Source of the DNA: Corynebacterium casei LMG S-19264
GTDB taxonomy: Bacteria > Actinomycetota > Actinomycetes > Mycobacteriales > Mycobacteriaceae
Assembly (NCBI RefSeq): GCF_000550785.1
Contig: NZ_CP004350.1
Coordinates: 910,009 to 974,008 of the forward strand
Direction: 5' to 3'
Length of the DNA stretch: 64,000 nt
Shown here: one piece after another, positions 37,151 through 46,500 of the stretch
Layout: every line of letters begins with the position of its first letter
Numbering within the stretch: position 1 is the first letter of the stretch
The notes under the pieces: generated by a model
What the model saw: only the letters and a program-made list of their open reading frames with translations
The model's database searches: none
Told to the model about the DNA's origin: nothing
Position numbers and translations under genes: made by a program

Positions 37151-38875
37151 ATGGCGAATGAAAATCCATCATTCAATCTGATTGATGAGCCATGGATTTC
37201 ATGCATGGATACAGAAGGCAAAGCGCATTTGTTGAGCATCCGACAAATTTTTGAAGGTAGCCCAAGAGTCTTGAGCATTATTGGTGATTCTCCGACTCAA
37301 GATTACTCTGTCTTGCGCGTTCTACTTGCTATTTTCTGGCGCGCGCATGCACATGATTTACATACGAGTTTGGATAATCGAAAAGCAAAACAGGCATTTC
37401 ATTGGGATGACTGGTTTACTGAACTGCGAGACGAACTTGTATCCGAAAACCGCGATGACGTCGTCCTAGGATATTTAGAGGACTACTGGGATCGCTTCGA
37501 TCTTGTTGGTGTCGAGATGCCGTTTATGCAAGTGAGCAATTTGCAAGCGATGAATGGAGAATCAAAACCCATCGCGACAATTATTCCGGACTCCGCCGAT
37601 GATTTGTTCACGATGCGTACTGCGTCTGGGCGGGAATCTTTAGACTATGCTGAGGCCGCCAGGTGGCTAATCCACGCGCAAGCATTCGACTACTCAGGCA
37701 TCAAGACCGGAGCAGTTGGAGATTCGCGAGTTAAGGGCGGAAAGGGATACCCAATCGGTACTGGCTGGTCTGGCATGACTGGTGGGACCATTGTCTTAAG
37801 CGAGCACAGTTTGCTAGAGACCCTTTTACTAAACACGGTTCTAGCTTGTGTGCTCAGCACTCAAGCTGGGGCAGATGTATTGCAAGACAAACCTGTATGG
37901 GAGCGGGAACCAGATACTTCGGCAGAAAGAGCAAAGCCTGAACCAATCGGGCCCTCGGATCTTGCGACATGGCAGTCCCGTCGGATTCGCCTGGAATTTC
38001 ACGGCGATCGTGCCACTGCAGTCATTATTTCCAATGGCGACAAAATTCCTGATGCCGGGAAGAACGTTATGGACGACCCGATGACTCCCTACCGGTATAG
38101 TCCAAACCAGTCGAAAAAAGACTTGGACGCGTATTACCCCATGCCGTACGAGAGAAACCGGACGATGTGGCGCTCCCTAGATGCCCTAATTGTCACCTCG
38201 TTAGATGGCGGATTTACAGGCAAGCATAAGGCCCCAATCCGGCCAATGACGCTCGATAATCTTGCAACTCTTGCATCTGATGGGTATTTGGATGATCAAG
38301 CCCTAGATGTTCGGATTGTATCCATGGAGTATGGGCCTCAAAGCAGCGTATATGGAACGATCGTGAGTTCAAACTTAGGTCTGGCATTGTCAGTATTGAA
38401 AGATACGGAGTCTGGACTAGCCATTCGAACTGCAGTCCGTGCATCAGCGAAAAATACCGGTGACGCAGTAAAAGAACTGGGAATATTCTCTGGCCAGCTA
38501 AACCAGGCTGTAGGCGGAGAGTACAACTTCGATGCATCCTTGGCTGATGGAGTATATGCAGAATTAGAACCACGGTTCTCTCGGTGGCTTGCGTCACTCG
38601 AACCCGAATCCATCGATAACCAATGCAGGGAATGGGAAAATATCGTTCGCTCGACGATCACTAGCGCCGCTATCGAGCTGATTCGCGGCTTCGGTCCGAA
38701 TGCATACTCAGGTCGCGAGATTAAGCAAGAGGGAAGTGACAAGGGACGTTTGGTCTCAGTTGGGTCCCTGCAATTTAGTCTTCTTCGGAAGCTAGATAAG
38801 GCCCTTCCTCTCACCAAGAAGTCACGTCCCCGTAAGCAGAAACAAGAGCAATCAAGTGAGGTGTCTGAATCGTGA
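37151..38875 (+). CDS. cas8e: Cascade large subunit Cas8e (Cse1/CasA)
   Basis: Cas8e is the large subunit of the type I-E Cascade complex and recognises the PAM. The start at ATG 37151 (574 aa) follows AAAGGAGG with ideal spacing. The N-terminus FNLIDEPWISCMDTEGKA is typical of Cse1 (family pattern: L-x-D-x-PWI), and SVLRVLLAIFWRA follows. It lies about 100 bp after cas3; that gap contains a small hairpin (CCTCC/GGAGG, 37077-37091) that could tune cas3 versus Cascade expression. It overlaps cas11 by 4 bp. Confidence 0.95.
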   Translation: MANENPSFNLIDEPWISCMDTEGKAHLLSIRQIFEGSPRVLSIIGDSPTQDYSVLRVLLAIFWRAHAHDLHTSLDNRKAKQAFHWDDWFTELRDELVSENRDDVVLGYLEDYWDRFDLVGVEMPFMQVSNLQAMNGESKPIATIIPDSADDLFTMRTASGRESLDYAEAARWLIHAQAFDYSGIKTGAVGDSRVKGGKGYPIGTGWSGMTGGTIVLSEHSLLETLLLNTVLACVLSTQAGADVLQDKPVWEREPDTSAERAKPEPIGPSDLATWQSRRIRLEFHGDRATAVIISNGDKIPDAGKNVMDDPMTPYRYSPNQSKKDLDAYYPMPYERNRTMWRSLDALIVTSLDGGFTGKHKAPIRPMTLDNLATLASDGYLDDQALDVRIVSMEYGPQSSVYGTIVSSNLGLALSVLKDTESGLAIRTAVRASAKNTGDAVKELGIFSGQLNQAVGGEYNFDASLADGVYAELEPRFSRWLASLEPESIDNQCREWENIVRSTITSAAIELIRGFGPNAYSGREIKQEGSDKGRLVSVGSLQFSLLRKLDKALPLTKKSRPRKQKQEQSSEVSES

Positions 38876-39531
38876 CAATCCCTATACAAGAATCTGCGGA
38901 AAGCGAAAAGCTTTCACTATTCCGAAGTGTTTCTTTAACGGTCTCAAGAATGCAAGATGATTACCTATCGACGTCCAACTATTCTGCGCAGGCAAACGCG
39001 CGTGGAGCGCTCGCGAACCTGCGCAAGGCAGGCTCAACGAAGCTGGATAACAGTCCGTTGGCGTTGGCATCTGTTCTCTCAGTGCTTTACTCGCCGCTGA
39101 GCGACGATGAGATCGGAAAAAATGACTGGCTCACGCCTTCCGAAAAAGCGGTTTATTACTCCCTAGTGTCGTTTTCCCAGCATATGCAGGGCGCTACGAC
39201 TAAGGCACATGAACCAGGCATTGGATTCGCTCAAGCCTGTGGACGCTTGTACGCGGTAAGTTCTTCAAACTCGATAAAGCCACGGTTTGATGCAATGCTG
39301 CTCAGTCGCGATGAAAACTCGATGGCGGTTCATCTGAGGTCTCTCATCAGCTTGCTTCGTAACGCTGGTTTGCCATTCGACTACGCACGCTTTGCCCAAG
39401 ATCTCCGGATCTTAGTTCGTTCGACTAAGAACGCTGAAGACGAACTTGCCCGAAACCGCGTTCAACTGCGATGGTCTCGTGACTTCGCATCCGGAACCTA
39501 TTTTGACCGTTCAGCCGAGACAGCTGAATAA
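38872..39531 (+). CDS. cse2: Cascade small subunit Cas11 (Cse2/CasB)
   Basis: This is the helical small subunit of type I-E Cascade, present in two copies per complex in the known E. coli structure. It is 219 residues from GTG 38872, overlapping the end of cas8e. The mid-region ARGALANLRKAGSTKLDNSP and C-terminal RFAQDLRILVRSTKNAEDEL with WSRDFASG fit Cse2. Assignment rests on position and these patterns; sequence conservation in this family is low. Confidence 0.92.
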   Translation: MTIPIQESAESEKLSLFRSVSLTVSRMQDDYLSTSNYSAQANARGALANLRKAGSTKLDNSPLALASVLSVLYSPLSDDEIGKNDWLTPSEKAVYYSLVSFSQHMQGATTKAHEPGIGFAQACGRLYAVSSSNSIKPRFDAMLLSRDENSMAVHLRSLISLLRNAGLPFDYARFAQDLRILVRSTKNAEDELARNRVQLRWSRDFASGTYFDRSAETAE

Positions 39532-39581
39532 AACCTCAACCCTTTGTTATTTCCCTATCTCACAAGAATTGGAGATTTCTC

Positions 39582-40739
39582 ATGTCCTTAGTTATTGATA
39601 TCCACGCCTTGCAGACCTTGCCTCCGTCGTTGATCAACCGTGACGACACCGGTGCACCAAAGTCAGCCGTATTCGGAGGTGTTCCTCGCCAGCGTGTTTC
39701 CTCACAGTCTTGGAAGCGCGCAATCCGCCGCTACTTCCGCGATAACTTCGACAAAGATTCCTTGGGGGACCGTTCGAAGCGCCTGCCTGGCCAAATCGCC
39801 AAGAAGGTAGAAGAACAGAGTGATTGGACTCAGGAGCGCGCAATTGAAGCAGTTGAACAGCTGTTCAAAGCAGCCGGGATTAAGACTTCAGTTGATGCTG
39901 CAAAGATTAAGAAAATCGAGAAGAATGGCGATGGCCTCGATAAAGAAGCGCTGGAAAAGGCTCTGAACGAGGCGAATTTTCCTCAGACCGGATACCTACT
40001 GTTCCTGAGCCCGCACCAGATTGAACGCGCAGCCGAAGAAGTCACTAAAGCTGATGGAGAAAAAATCGCCAAGAAGCTTGCTCAAGAAATTCTCGATACG
40101 AAGCACTCAGTTGATATGTCATTGTTCGGGCGCATGGTTGCTGATGATGCTGCGTACAATGTTGATGCTTCGGTGCAGGTTGCTCATGCGTTAGGTATCC
40201 ACGCGAGTGCTCCAGAATTCGACTTTTTCACCGCTGTTGATGACCTAGCTGAAGCTGGTGAGGAAACTGGTGCAGGAATGCTGGGCACAGTCCAGATGAT
40301 GTCGTCAACGCTATACCGCTACGCAACCGTCAATATTGACGGTCTTAGAGCAAACCTTGACTCAGAAGAAGTCGCTCTTCAAGCAGTGGGGGAGTTCATT
40401 GAGGCATTCGTAAAATCCATGCCAACAGGCAAGATCAACACGTTTGCGAACCAAACCCTTCCAGACTTGGTCTACGTTACTGTGCGCGATACCCGCCCTG
40501 TATCACTAGTTAACGCTTTCGAATCGGTGGTAGAAGGGGCTGACGCGGAAAGCCGTCGGAAAGCAGGTGCTGTAGCTCTAGCCAACGAGGCTCGTGAAAT
40601 CCAAGACACCTACGGCCTCGAGCCAAAAGCAGCCTTCGTACTTGGAATCGGGCAGACTGCCGAGGCCTTTGAAAGCCTAGCAGAAAAGGTAACAATGTCG
40701 GAGCTCGTTGCGAACGTCCAATCCGCTTTAAGCAAGTAG
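39582..40739 (+). CDS. cas7e: Cascade backbone subunit Cas7e (Cse4/CasC)
   Basis: Cas7e forms the crRNA-binding backbone of Cascade. It is 385 residues, starting at ATG 39582 behind TTGGAG. The N-terminus IDIHALQTLPPSLINRDDTG and SQSWKRAIRRYF are diagnostic of Cse4, followed by VDMSLFGRMVADD and MPTGKINTFANQTLPDLVYV. It lies 50 bp downstream of cas11, a gap with its own good ribosome site, consistent with the higher stoichiometry of this subunit. Confidence 0.96.
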   Translation: MSLVIDIHALQTLPPSLINRDDTGAPKSAVFGGVPRQRVSSQSWKRAIRRYFRDNFDKDSLGDRSKRLPGQIAKKVEEQSDWTQERAIEAVEQLFKAAGIKTSVDAAKIKKIEKNGDGLDKEALEKALNEANFPQTGYLLFLSPHQIERAAEEVTKADGEKIAKKLAQEILDTKHSVDMSLFGRMVADDAAYNVDASVQVAHALGIHASAPEFDFFTAVDDLAEAGEETGAGMLGTVQMMSSTLYRYATVNIDGLRANLDSEEVALQAVGEFIEAFVKSMPTGKINTFANQTLPDLVYVTVRDTRPVSLVNAFESVVEGADAESRRKAGAVALANEAREIQDTYGLEPKAAFVLGIGQTAEAFESLAEKVTMSELVANVQSALSK

Positions 40740-40754
40740 TGGGTGGAGACTCTC

Positions 40755-41471
40755 ATGAGTTATTCGTTGTTATTGCTTTTAAAAGGTCCCATGCAATCAT
40801 GGGGCGATGAATCAAGGTTCAAAGTTCGTGGAACGGCTTCTACTCCAACGAAGTCAGGAATTGTTGGGATGTTGGCTTCCGCGGAAGGGCGACGTCGAAC
40901 AGATTCTGTTGAAGATCTAGCACAACTCAGATTTGCTGTTCGCGTTGATCAGTCTGGAAGTCTTTTGAGAGATTACCAGACCGCTCAGGATTGGATACGT
41001 GAGCCCGGAAGCCCTGCAAAATTGATTACTAGGTATTTCCTGTCTGATGCAGCGTTTGTTGCTGCAGTCGAATCTCCTAACAAAGAAATGCTTGAAGGAC
41101 TCGAACAAGCACTTCGTGCTCCGAAGTATCCCATCTTTTTGGGACGACGCTCTTGCCCGGCCCCGCCCAATCTTGTTCTAGGTATCACAGAAAGTCCGGC
41201 CGTTGACGCACTTCAGGAGCACAAGATTTGGCATGCCACTCCAGTGCATGAAAAGGAGTGCGGCACTACTGTTTCATTGCCAATCTTCCGTGACGCGGAT
41301 GAAAATGAAGATGGTATTCTTCGCCAAGATGTACCAATTTCTTTTAGTTCTACTCACCGTCGGTATGGGTGGCGGAAAGTTGTGCAAAACGAGTTTGTCA
41401 CCTTAGATAATCCTGATGGAAAGAAAGCAGAACTAGATGATGGATTTATGGATGCGGTGATCAATGCATGA
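40755..41471 (+). CDS. cas5e: Cascade subunit Cas5e (CasD)
   Basis: Cas5e binds the 5' handle of crRNA in Cascade. It is 238 residues from ATG 40755, chosen for the upstream GGTGGAG; a GTG at 40743 is less likely. The N-terminus LLLLLKGPMQSWGDESRF is the hallmark of Cas5 family proteins, followed by PTKSGIVGMLASAEGR and LGRRSCPAPPNL. It overlaps cas6e by four bases (ATGA at 41468-41471). Confidence 0.96.
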   Translation: MSYSLLLLLKGPMQSWGDESRFKVRGTASTPTKSGIVGMLASAEGRRRTDSVEDLAQLRFAVRVDQSGSLLRDYQTAQDWIREPGSPAKLITRYFLSDAAFVAAVESPNKEMLEGLEQALRAPKYPIFLGRRSCPAPPNLVLGITESPAVDALQEHKIWHATPVHEKECGTTVSLPIFRDADENEDGILRQDVPISFSSTHRRYGWRKVVQNEFVTLDNPDGKKAELDDGFMDAVINA

Positions 41472-42169
41472 CTACTTTTAGCAAGCTAATGCTGAATCCA
41501 TTGCGCAGGCAAGGCGCGAAACTTCTTACTCAGCCGCAAGCATTGCATGCGGCTGTTGCCGGTGCCTTTCCTCCAGATGTTTCAACTGACGAATCTCGGA
41601 TTTTGTGGAGAGTCGACAGCTCCAAAAACAGCACGGTTCTTTATATCGTTGGTCCTGAAAAACCATCGTTGGAGCACATCGTTGAACAAGCTGGGTGGGC
41701 GACACGGCCTGGATTGAGTGCGGACTATGCAAGGCTGTTGGATTCACTTAAGAAGGGCCAGCGATGGCGCTTTGAGCTCGTTGCTAACCCGACTTATTCA
41801 GAATGGCGGGATGGTAAACGTGGCAAGGTCAAAGCTCACGTTTCGGAAAAGCATCAGCTGGAATGGCTCTATAAAAAAGCTCCGAGCGCAGGTTTTGAGC
41901 TAGCTCCGATCCCAGAAAGTCCCGATGCAGAGTTAGGATCATGGAATTTGACCGATGTTCCGCAACTTCTTGAGCGGAAAACTCTCAACTTTCAGAAGTC
42001 TTCTCAATCTGGCAACCGACGTTCACGGACCCAAATCTTGCAAGCAAGATTTTCAGGCTTGCTAGAGGTGTCTAATGCTGATGCTCTGCGAACAACACTG
42101 CAACAAGGCATTGGTCGCGCGCGTGGTTACGGCTGTGGGTTGATGACGCTTGCACGGGTAGAGAGGTAA
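41468..42169 (+). CDS. cas6e: crRNA-processing endoribonuclease Cas6e (CasE)
   Basis: Cas6e cleaves the pre-crRNA within each repeat and stays bound to the 3' hairpin. It is 233 residues. RAMP-like features include the C-terminal Gly-rich loop GIGRARGYGCGLMTLARVE. The array repeat has the 4-bp CCCC/GGGG stem such enzymes recognise. It lies 4 bp before cas1 and is co-directional with the rest of the operon. Confidence 0.95.
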   Translation: MTTFSKLMLNPLRRQGAKLLTQPQALHAAVAGAFPPDVSTDESRILWRVDSSKNSTVLYIVGPEKPSLEHIVEQAGWATRPGLSADYARLLDSLKKGQRWRFELVANPTYSEWRDGKRGKVKAHVSEKHQLEWLYKKAPSAGFELAPIPESPDAELGSWNLTDVPQLLERKTLNFQKSSQSGNRRSRTQILQARFSGLLEVSNADALRTTLQQGIGRARGYGCGLMTLARVER

Positions 42170-42173
42170 GCCA

Positions 42174-43112
42174 ATGACAGTCCCAAGTGAAGTCCCTATT
42201 GTGAGAAAAGCACTGTCTCGCATGGAAGATCGTATTAGTTTTCTGTACGTAGAAAGAGCTGTTGTTAATCGAGATGGGAACTCTCTTACGGTTTCTGACC
42301 GTCGGGGAGTGGCTCATGTACCAGCTACGCAGCTTGCGGCCCTTCTACTTGGGCCTGGTACCAAAGTCACCTATGCAGCCATGGCCCTGTTGGGCGATTC
42401 AGGCTGCTCGGTGGTGTGGGTTGGTGAAAAGGGCATCCGATTTTATGCTGCCGGACGTCCGCCTGCTAAATCATCTCGAATGGCAGAGATTCATGCAAGT
42501 GTCTTCTCGAATCAGCGCAGGCGACTCGATTGTGCGCGGAAGATGTACGAGCTTCGTTTTCCAAACGAAGACGTATCGACGTTAACGATGTCTCAACTGC
42601 GAGGAAGAGAAGGCGCGCGTATGAAGAAGATTTATGCTGAGGAAGCTGCTCGAACCAACGTGTATTGGAATCGGCGTTCATATGATCCTCAAGATTTTGA
42701 ATCTTCCGACCCGATCAACCAGGCGTTAACTTCTGGTAGTGCTGCGCTCTACGGAGTAGCTCACGCTGTGATCTCAGCTCTTGGCTTCGTACCTTCATTG
42801 GGTATTGTTCACACAGGTACCGACCGGTCATTTGTTTATGACATTGCAGATTTGTATAAGGCGGAAGTTTCCATTCCTGCAGCATTCGACGCTTTATCTG
42901 CGGAAATGGGAAGTCCGTCAACCAACGTTCGTCGGAATATTCGCGACAGAGTGGTGAAGGAACGGATCATGCAAAGAATGGTCCGTGACCTGAAATACCT
43001 TTTCGATGTTGACGACGAATATCTAATAAGTGATGTTGAGCTGATGTTGTGGAGTGAACTTGAAGTTATTTCGTCCGGGGTCAATTGGTCAGAGGATGAG
43101 ATTACGCCATGA
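42174..43112 (+). CDS. cas1: CRISPR integrase Cas1 (type I-E)
   Basis: Cas1 is the metal-dependent integrase that, with Cas2, inserts new spacers at the leader end. It is 312 residues. Type I-E features are FLYVERAVVNRDGNSLTVSD, PATQLAALLLGPGTKVTYAA and the C-terminal catalytic region LGIVHTGTDRSFVYDIADLY containing conserved His and Asp. The gene looks intact, so adaptation may still be active. It overlaps cas2 by four bases. Confidence 0.97.
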   Translation: MTVPSEVPIVRKALSRMEDRISFLYVERAVVNRDGNSLTVSDRRGVAHVPATQLAALLLGPGTKVTYAAMALLGDSGCSVVWVGEKGIRFYAAGRPPAKSSRMAEIHASVFSNQRRRLDCARKMYELRFPNEDVSTLTMSQLRGREGARMKKIYAEEAARTNVYWNRRSYDPQDFESSDPINQALTSGSAALYGVAHAVISALGFVPSLGIVHTGTDRSFVYDIADLYKAEVSIPAAFDALSAEMGSPSTNVRRNIRDRVVKERIMQRMVRDLKYLFDVDDEYLISDVELMLWSELEVISSGVNWSEDEITP

Positions 43113-43465
43113 TGGTACTGGTTATTACAGCCTGCCCAGCTGGGCTACGTGGCGACTTGAACAAATGGCTCATTGAATTGAGCTCAGGAGTATTCGTCGG
43201 ACGACCCAGCGCCAGGATCCGCGACTTGCTCTGGGAACGCACGGTTGAATTATGTAAGGATGGGCGTGCTCTACTAGTTCATTCAACAAACAATGAGCAG
43301 GGGCTAGAGTTTCTTACTCACAGGCATGATTGGGAGCCGACTGATTATGGGGGTCTGACCTTGATGTTGCGTCCTACCAAGAACAGGGAAACCTATAATC
43401 GCCGAACGGGTTGGTCAAACGCACGCAGACAAAGGGCGGGATATCGCAAGAATCCGAACGCCTAG
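43109..43465 (+). CDS. cas2: CRISPR-associated protein Cas2 (type I-E)
   Basis: Cas2 is the structural partner of Cas1 in spacer acquisition. It is 118 residues (start 43109; the next ATG at 43112 is also possible). The typical I-E start MVLVITACPAGLRGDLNKWL and VFVGRPSARIRDLLWE are present. It is the last gene of the operon; the array begins 96 bp after its stop, so that gap is the leader. Confidence 0.96.
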   Translation: MMVLVITACPAGLRGDLNKWLIELSSGVFVGRPSARIRDLLWERTVELCKDGRALLVHSTNNEQGLEFLTHRHDWEPTDYGGLTLMLRPTKNRETYNRRTGWSNARRQRAGYRKNPNA

Positions 43466-43561
43466 TTGTTCTGATGCGTGTGGTTGGTTGTCCGTGTTGA
43501 ATTTCAAATGAAGTCGTATGTAAAATGCCACTTGGGCTCCGAAACCCCGTGGTCATCGAGT
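43466..43561 (+). promoter_or_regulatory. CRISPR leader
   Basis: A 96-bp interval lies between the cas2 stop and the first repeat. Position next to cas2 and the fact that degenerate repeats occur only at the other end of the array identify it as the leader, where new spacers are inserted and array transcription should start. No clear promoter can be pinpointed by eye. Confidence 0.75.
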
Positions 43562-46500
43562 ATGTTCCCCGCACCAGCGGGGATGAGCCCGATGCAATGC
43601 AAAGCGGGGAAGACCTGATCGAATGTTCCCCGCACCAGCGGGGATGAGCCCGGCCTGTGTTGTTAGAATGCTCAATCGTGTACATGTTCCCCGCACCAGC
43701 GGGGATGAGCCGTTCGCAGCATAATGCATCCGGTATCCGTCCGGCATGTTCCCCGCACCAGCGGGGATGAGCCGGGGACACCCAATGAGCATCTTCCTAT
43801 GGCTAAATGTTCCCCGCACCAGCGGGGATGAGCCGCCATATTGTCAAAATTAGCCGTTACCAGCACAATGTTCCCCGCACCAGCGGGGATGAGCCCTGGA
43901 TCAAGAATGTTTGCACGGTTCCGAAGATATGTTCCCCGCACCAGCGGGGATGAGCCCCATTCTTTTGCCGTTCGCGCTCTTTGCGCCTGATGTTCCCCGC
44001 ACCAGCGGGGATGAGCCGAAGCTACCGATTGCGTTGTGGTGCCCGGGTTTATGTTCCCCGCACCAGCGGGGATGAGCCCCCTAAAGAACCTATAAACGAT
44101 CAAAACCACCAATGTTCCCCGCACCAGCGGGGATGAGCCCCGTACATGCCAGTTACTATGTTTATTGTTTCCATGTTCCCCGCACCAGCGGGGATGAGCC
44201 CGTCAGGCGATACCACTACACGCCCATATACTGATGTTCCCCGCACCAGCGGGGATGAGCCCCGCGTACCCACCCACGCATGGAGCACTAAAGAATGTTC
44301 CCCGCACCAGCGGGGATGAGCCTTCCGCGTCCTAAGTGACGTTGGACGTGCTGCTATGTTCCCCGCACCAGCGGGGATGAGCCACAGCACGCTTCATGCA
44401 CGTAGTGAGAGACGATATGTTCCCCGCACCAGCGGGGATGAGCCCCCACTCGCTCTCTACGTCGTACCGCACCTGACATGTTCCCCGCACCAGCGGGGAT
44501 GAGCCATCTAACCCACCCCAACCGAAAGGACACCACAAATGTTCCCCGCACCAGCGGGGATGAGCCCCCGCTCAGGTCGCTGCCGTAGTCGTGGCGGACA
44601 TGTCCCCCGCACCAGCGGGGATGAGCCCGCCGCTCACCCGTGGAGGTAATCAATGAGTGAATGTTCCCCGCACCAGCGGGGATGAGCCCAGTGAAAGGAT
44701 CCATCCCCATACAGAACAATTATGTTCTCCGCACCAGCGGGGATGAGCCCATCATTCGGTTCAAGAGTTGTACGACTACCGAATGTTCCCCGCACCAGCG
44801 GGGATGAGCCCGGGGACGTGAAGTACCTCGTTCGTGATGGGGTATGTTCCCCGCACCAGCGGGGATGAGCCCTTGATCAACGCGTTAAAGACTGACATTT
44901 ATAAATGTTCCCCGCACCAGCGGGGATGAGCCCGGGGCAATCCTCACAGTGTGAGATATTAGGATATGTTCCCCGCACCAGCGGGGATGAGCCCTCATGA
45001 CCCCTATAAACCAGGCTAGAATCAGAATGTTCCCCGCACCAGCGGGGATGAGCCCGGTAACTCTGTAGGAAAGTGGGAACTAAAATAATGTTCCCCGCAC
45101 CAGCGGGGATGAGCCGAAAAGTTAACGGATCGAGAACATAAGATCCAAATGTTCCCCGCACCAGCGGGGATGAGCCCAGAAAGGGCATCGGCTATAAGTC
45201 AATTGCGGAATGTTCCCCGCACCAGCGGGGATGAGCCGACTACCTAACCCTGGAATGGAACCACTACACGATGTTCCCCGCACCAGCGGGGATGAGCCCA
45301 GTTCCAATGCCATTACCGCGCGCAATTTGATATGTTCCCCGCACCAGCGGGGATGAGCCCAATTCGAGTTGTCGAGATCGAACAGTGCCCTAATGTTCCC
45401 CGCACCAGCGGGGATGAGCCGTAACAGCAACGGCAACAGGCCGAAGCGCAATGATGTTCCCCGCACCAGCGGGGATGAGCCGTGCAGCGGCTACAGTCAG
45501 CGGTGACACGATTGATGTTCCCCGCACCAGCGGGGATGAGCCCTCAGGCGGCGCGTTTTTAATATCTTCAAGCAAATGTTCCCCGCACCAGCGGGGATGA
45601 GCCGCCTACCGAGAGCCAAGTATGTCACCTGTTCACATGTTCCCCGCACCAGCGGGGATGAGCCGTGCTTCTTCGTGTGCATCGCGCAGCTTTGCGAATG
45701 TTCCCCGCACCAGCGGGGATGAGCCGCGCGGCGGGATCTTCGCAAGCGAGTGCTTCTAATGTTCCCCGCACCAGCGGGGATGAGCCCATGGTGCCACTGG
45801 ATGAGTCTTTCCTGGCCTGATGTTCCCCGCACCAGCGGGGATGAGCCGTTCCAAGGGCTTGATCAATCTCTACAAAGTTAATGTTCCCCGCACCAGCGGG
45901 GATGAGCCCCGTGAGATGTCCTCTTGATCGTTGGTAGTGTCATGTTCCCCGCACCAGCGGGGATGAGCCCTGCCGTTACTGCGACGTTGCCAAGAAGTAC
46001 TTATGTTCCCCGCACCAGCGGGGATGAGCCGGGAATCGCTGAAGAATCAAACTGCCCGCTACCATGTTCCCCGCACCAGCGGGGATGAGCCCTGCTGAAA
46101 TCCATAGCCCCCGGCAAACATCTAATGTTCCCCGCACCAGCGGGGATGAGCCCTGTCCACGGCTAACCGGATCGGATGGGTTGGCATGTTCCCCGCACCA
46201 GCGGGGATGAGCCCCCGTAACCTGCTGGCGCACGTCCTTCACATCCATGTTCCCCGCACCAGCGGGGATGAGCCCAGTCTTGGTTCATGCGGGACTAGAT
46301 CGATCACATGTTCCCCGCACCAGCGGGGATGAGCCCCTGCCTGCTGGATCATGAGGTAATCAAAATTCATGTTCCCCGCACCAGCGGGGATGAGCCCTGT
46401 TCCATCATTCATATCATCGGCATCGGACAATGTTCCCCGCACCAGCGGGGATGAGCCGGGAGTCAAATTCTGCTCGGATTTGTGCGCGAAATGTTCCCCG

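Noticed and set aside
34220..43465. Type II-C or a second CRISPR subtype
   Set aside because: No cas9 or other effector; all genes fit type I-E.
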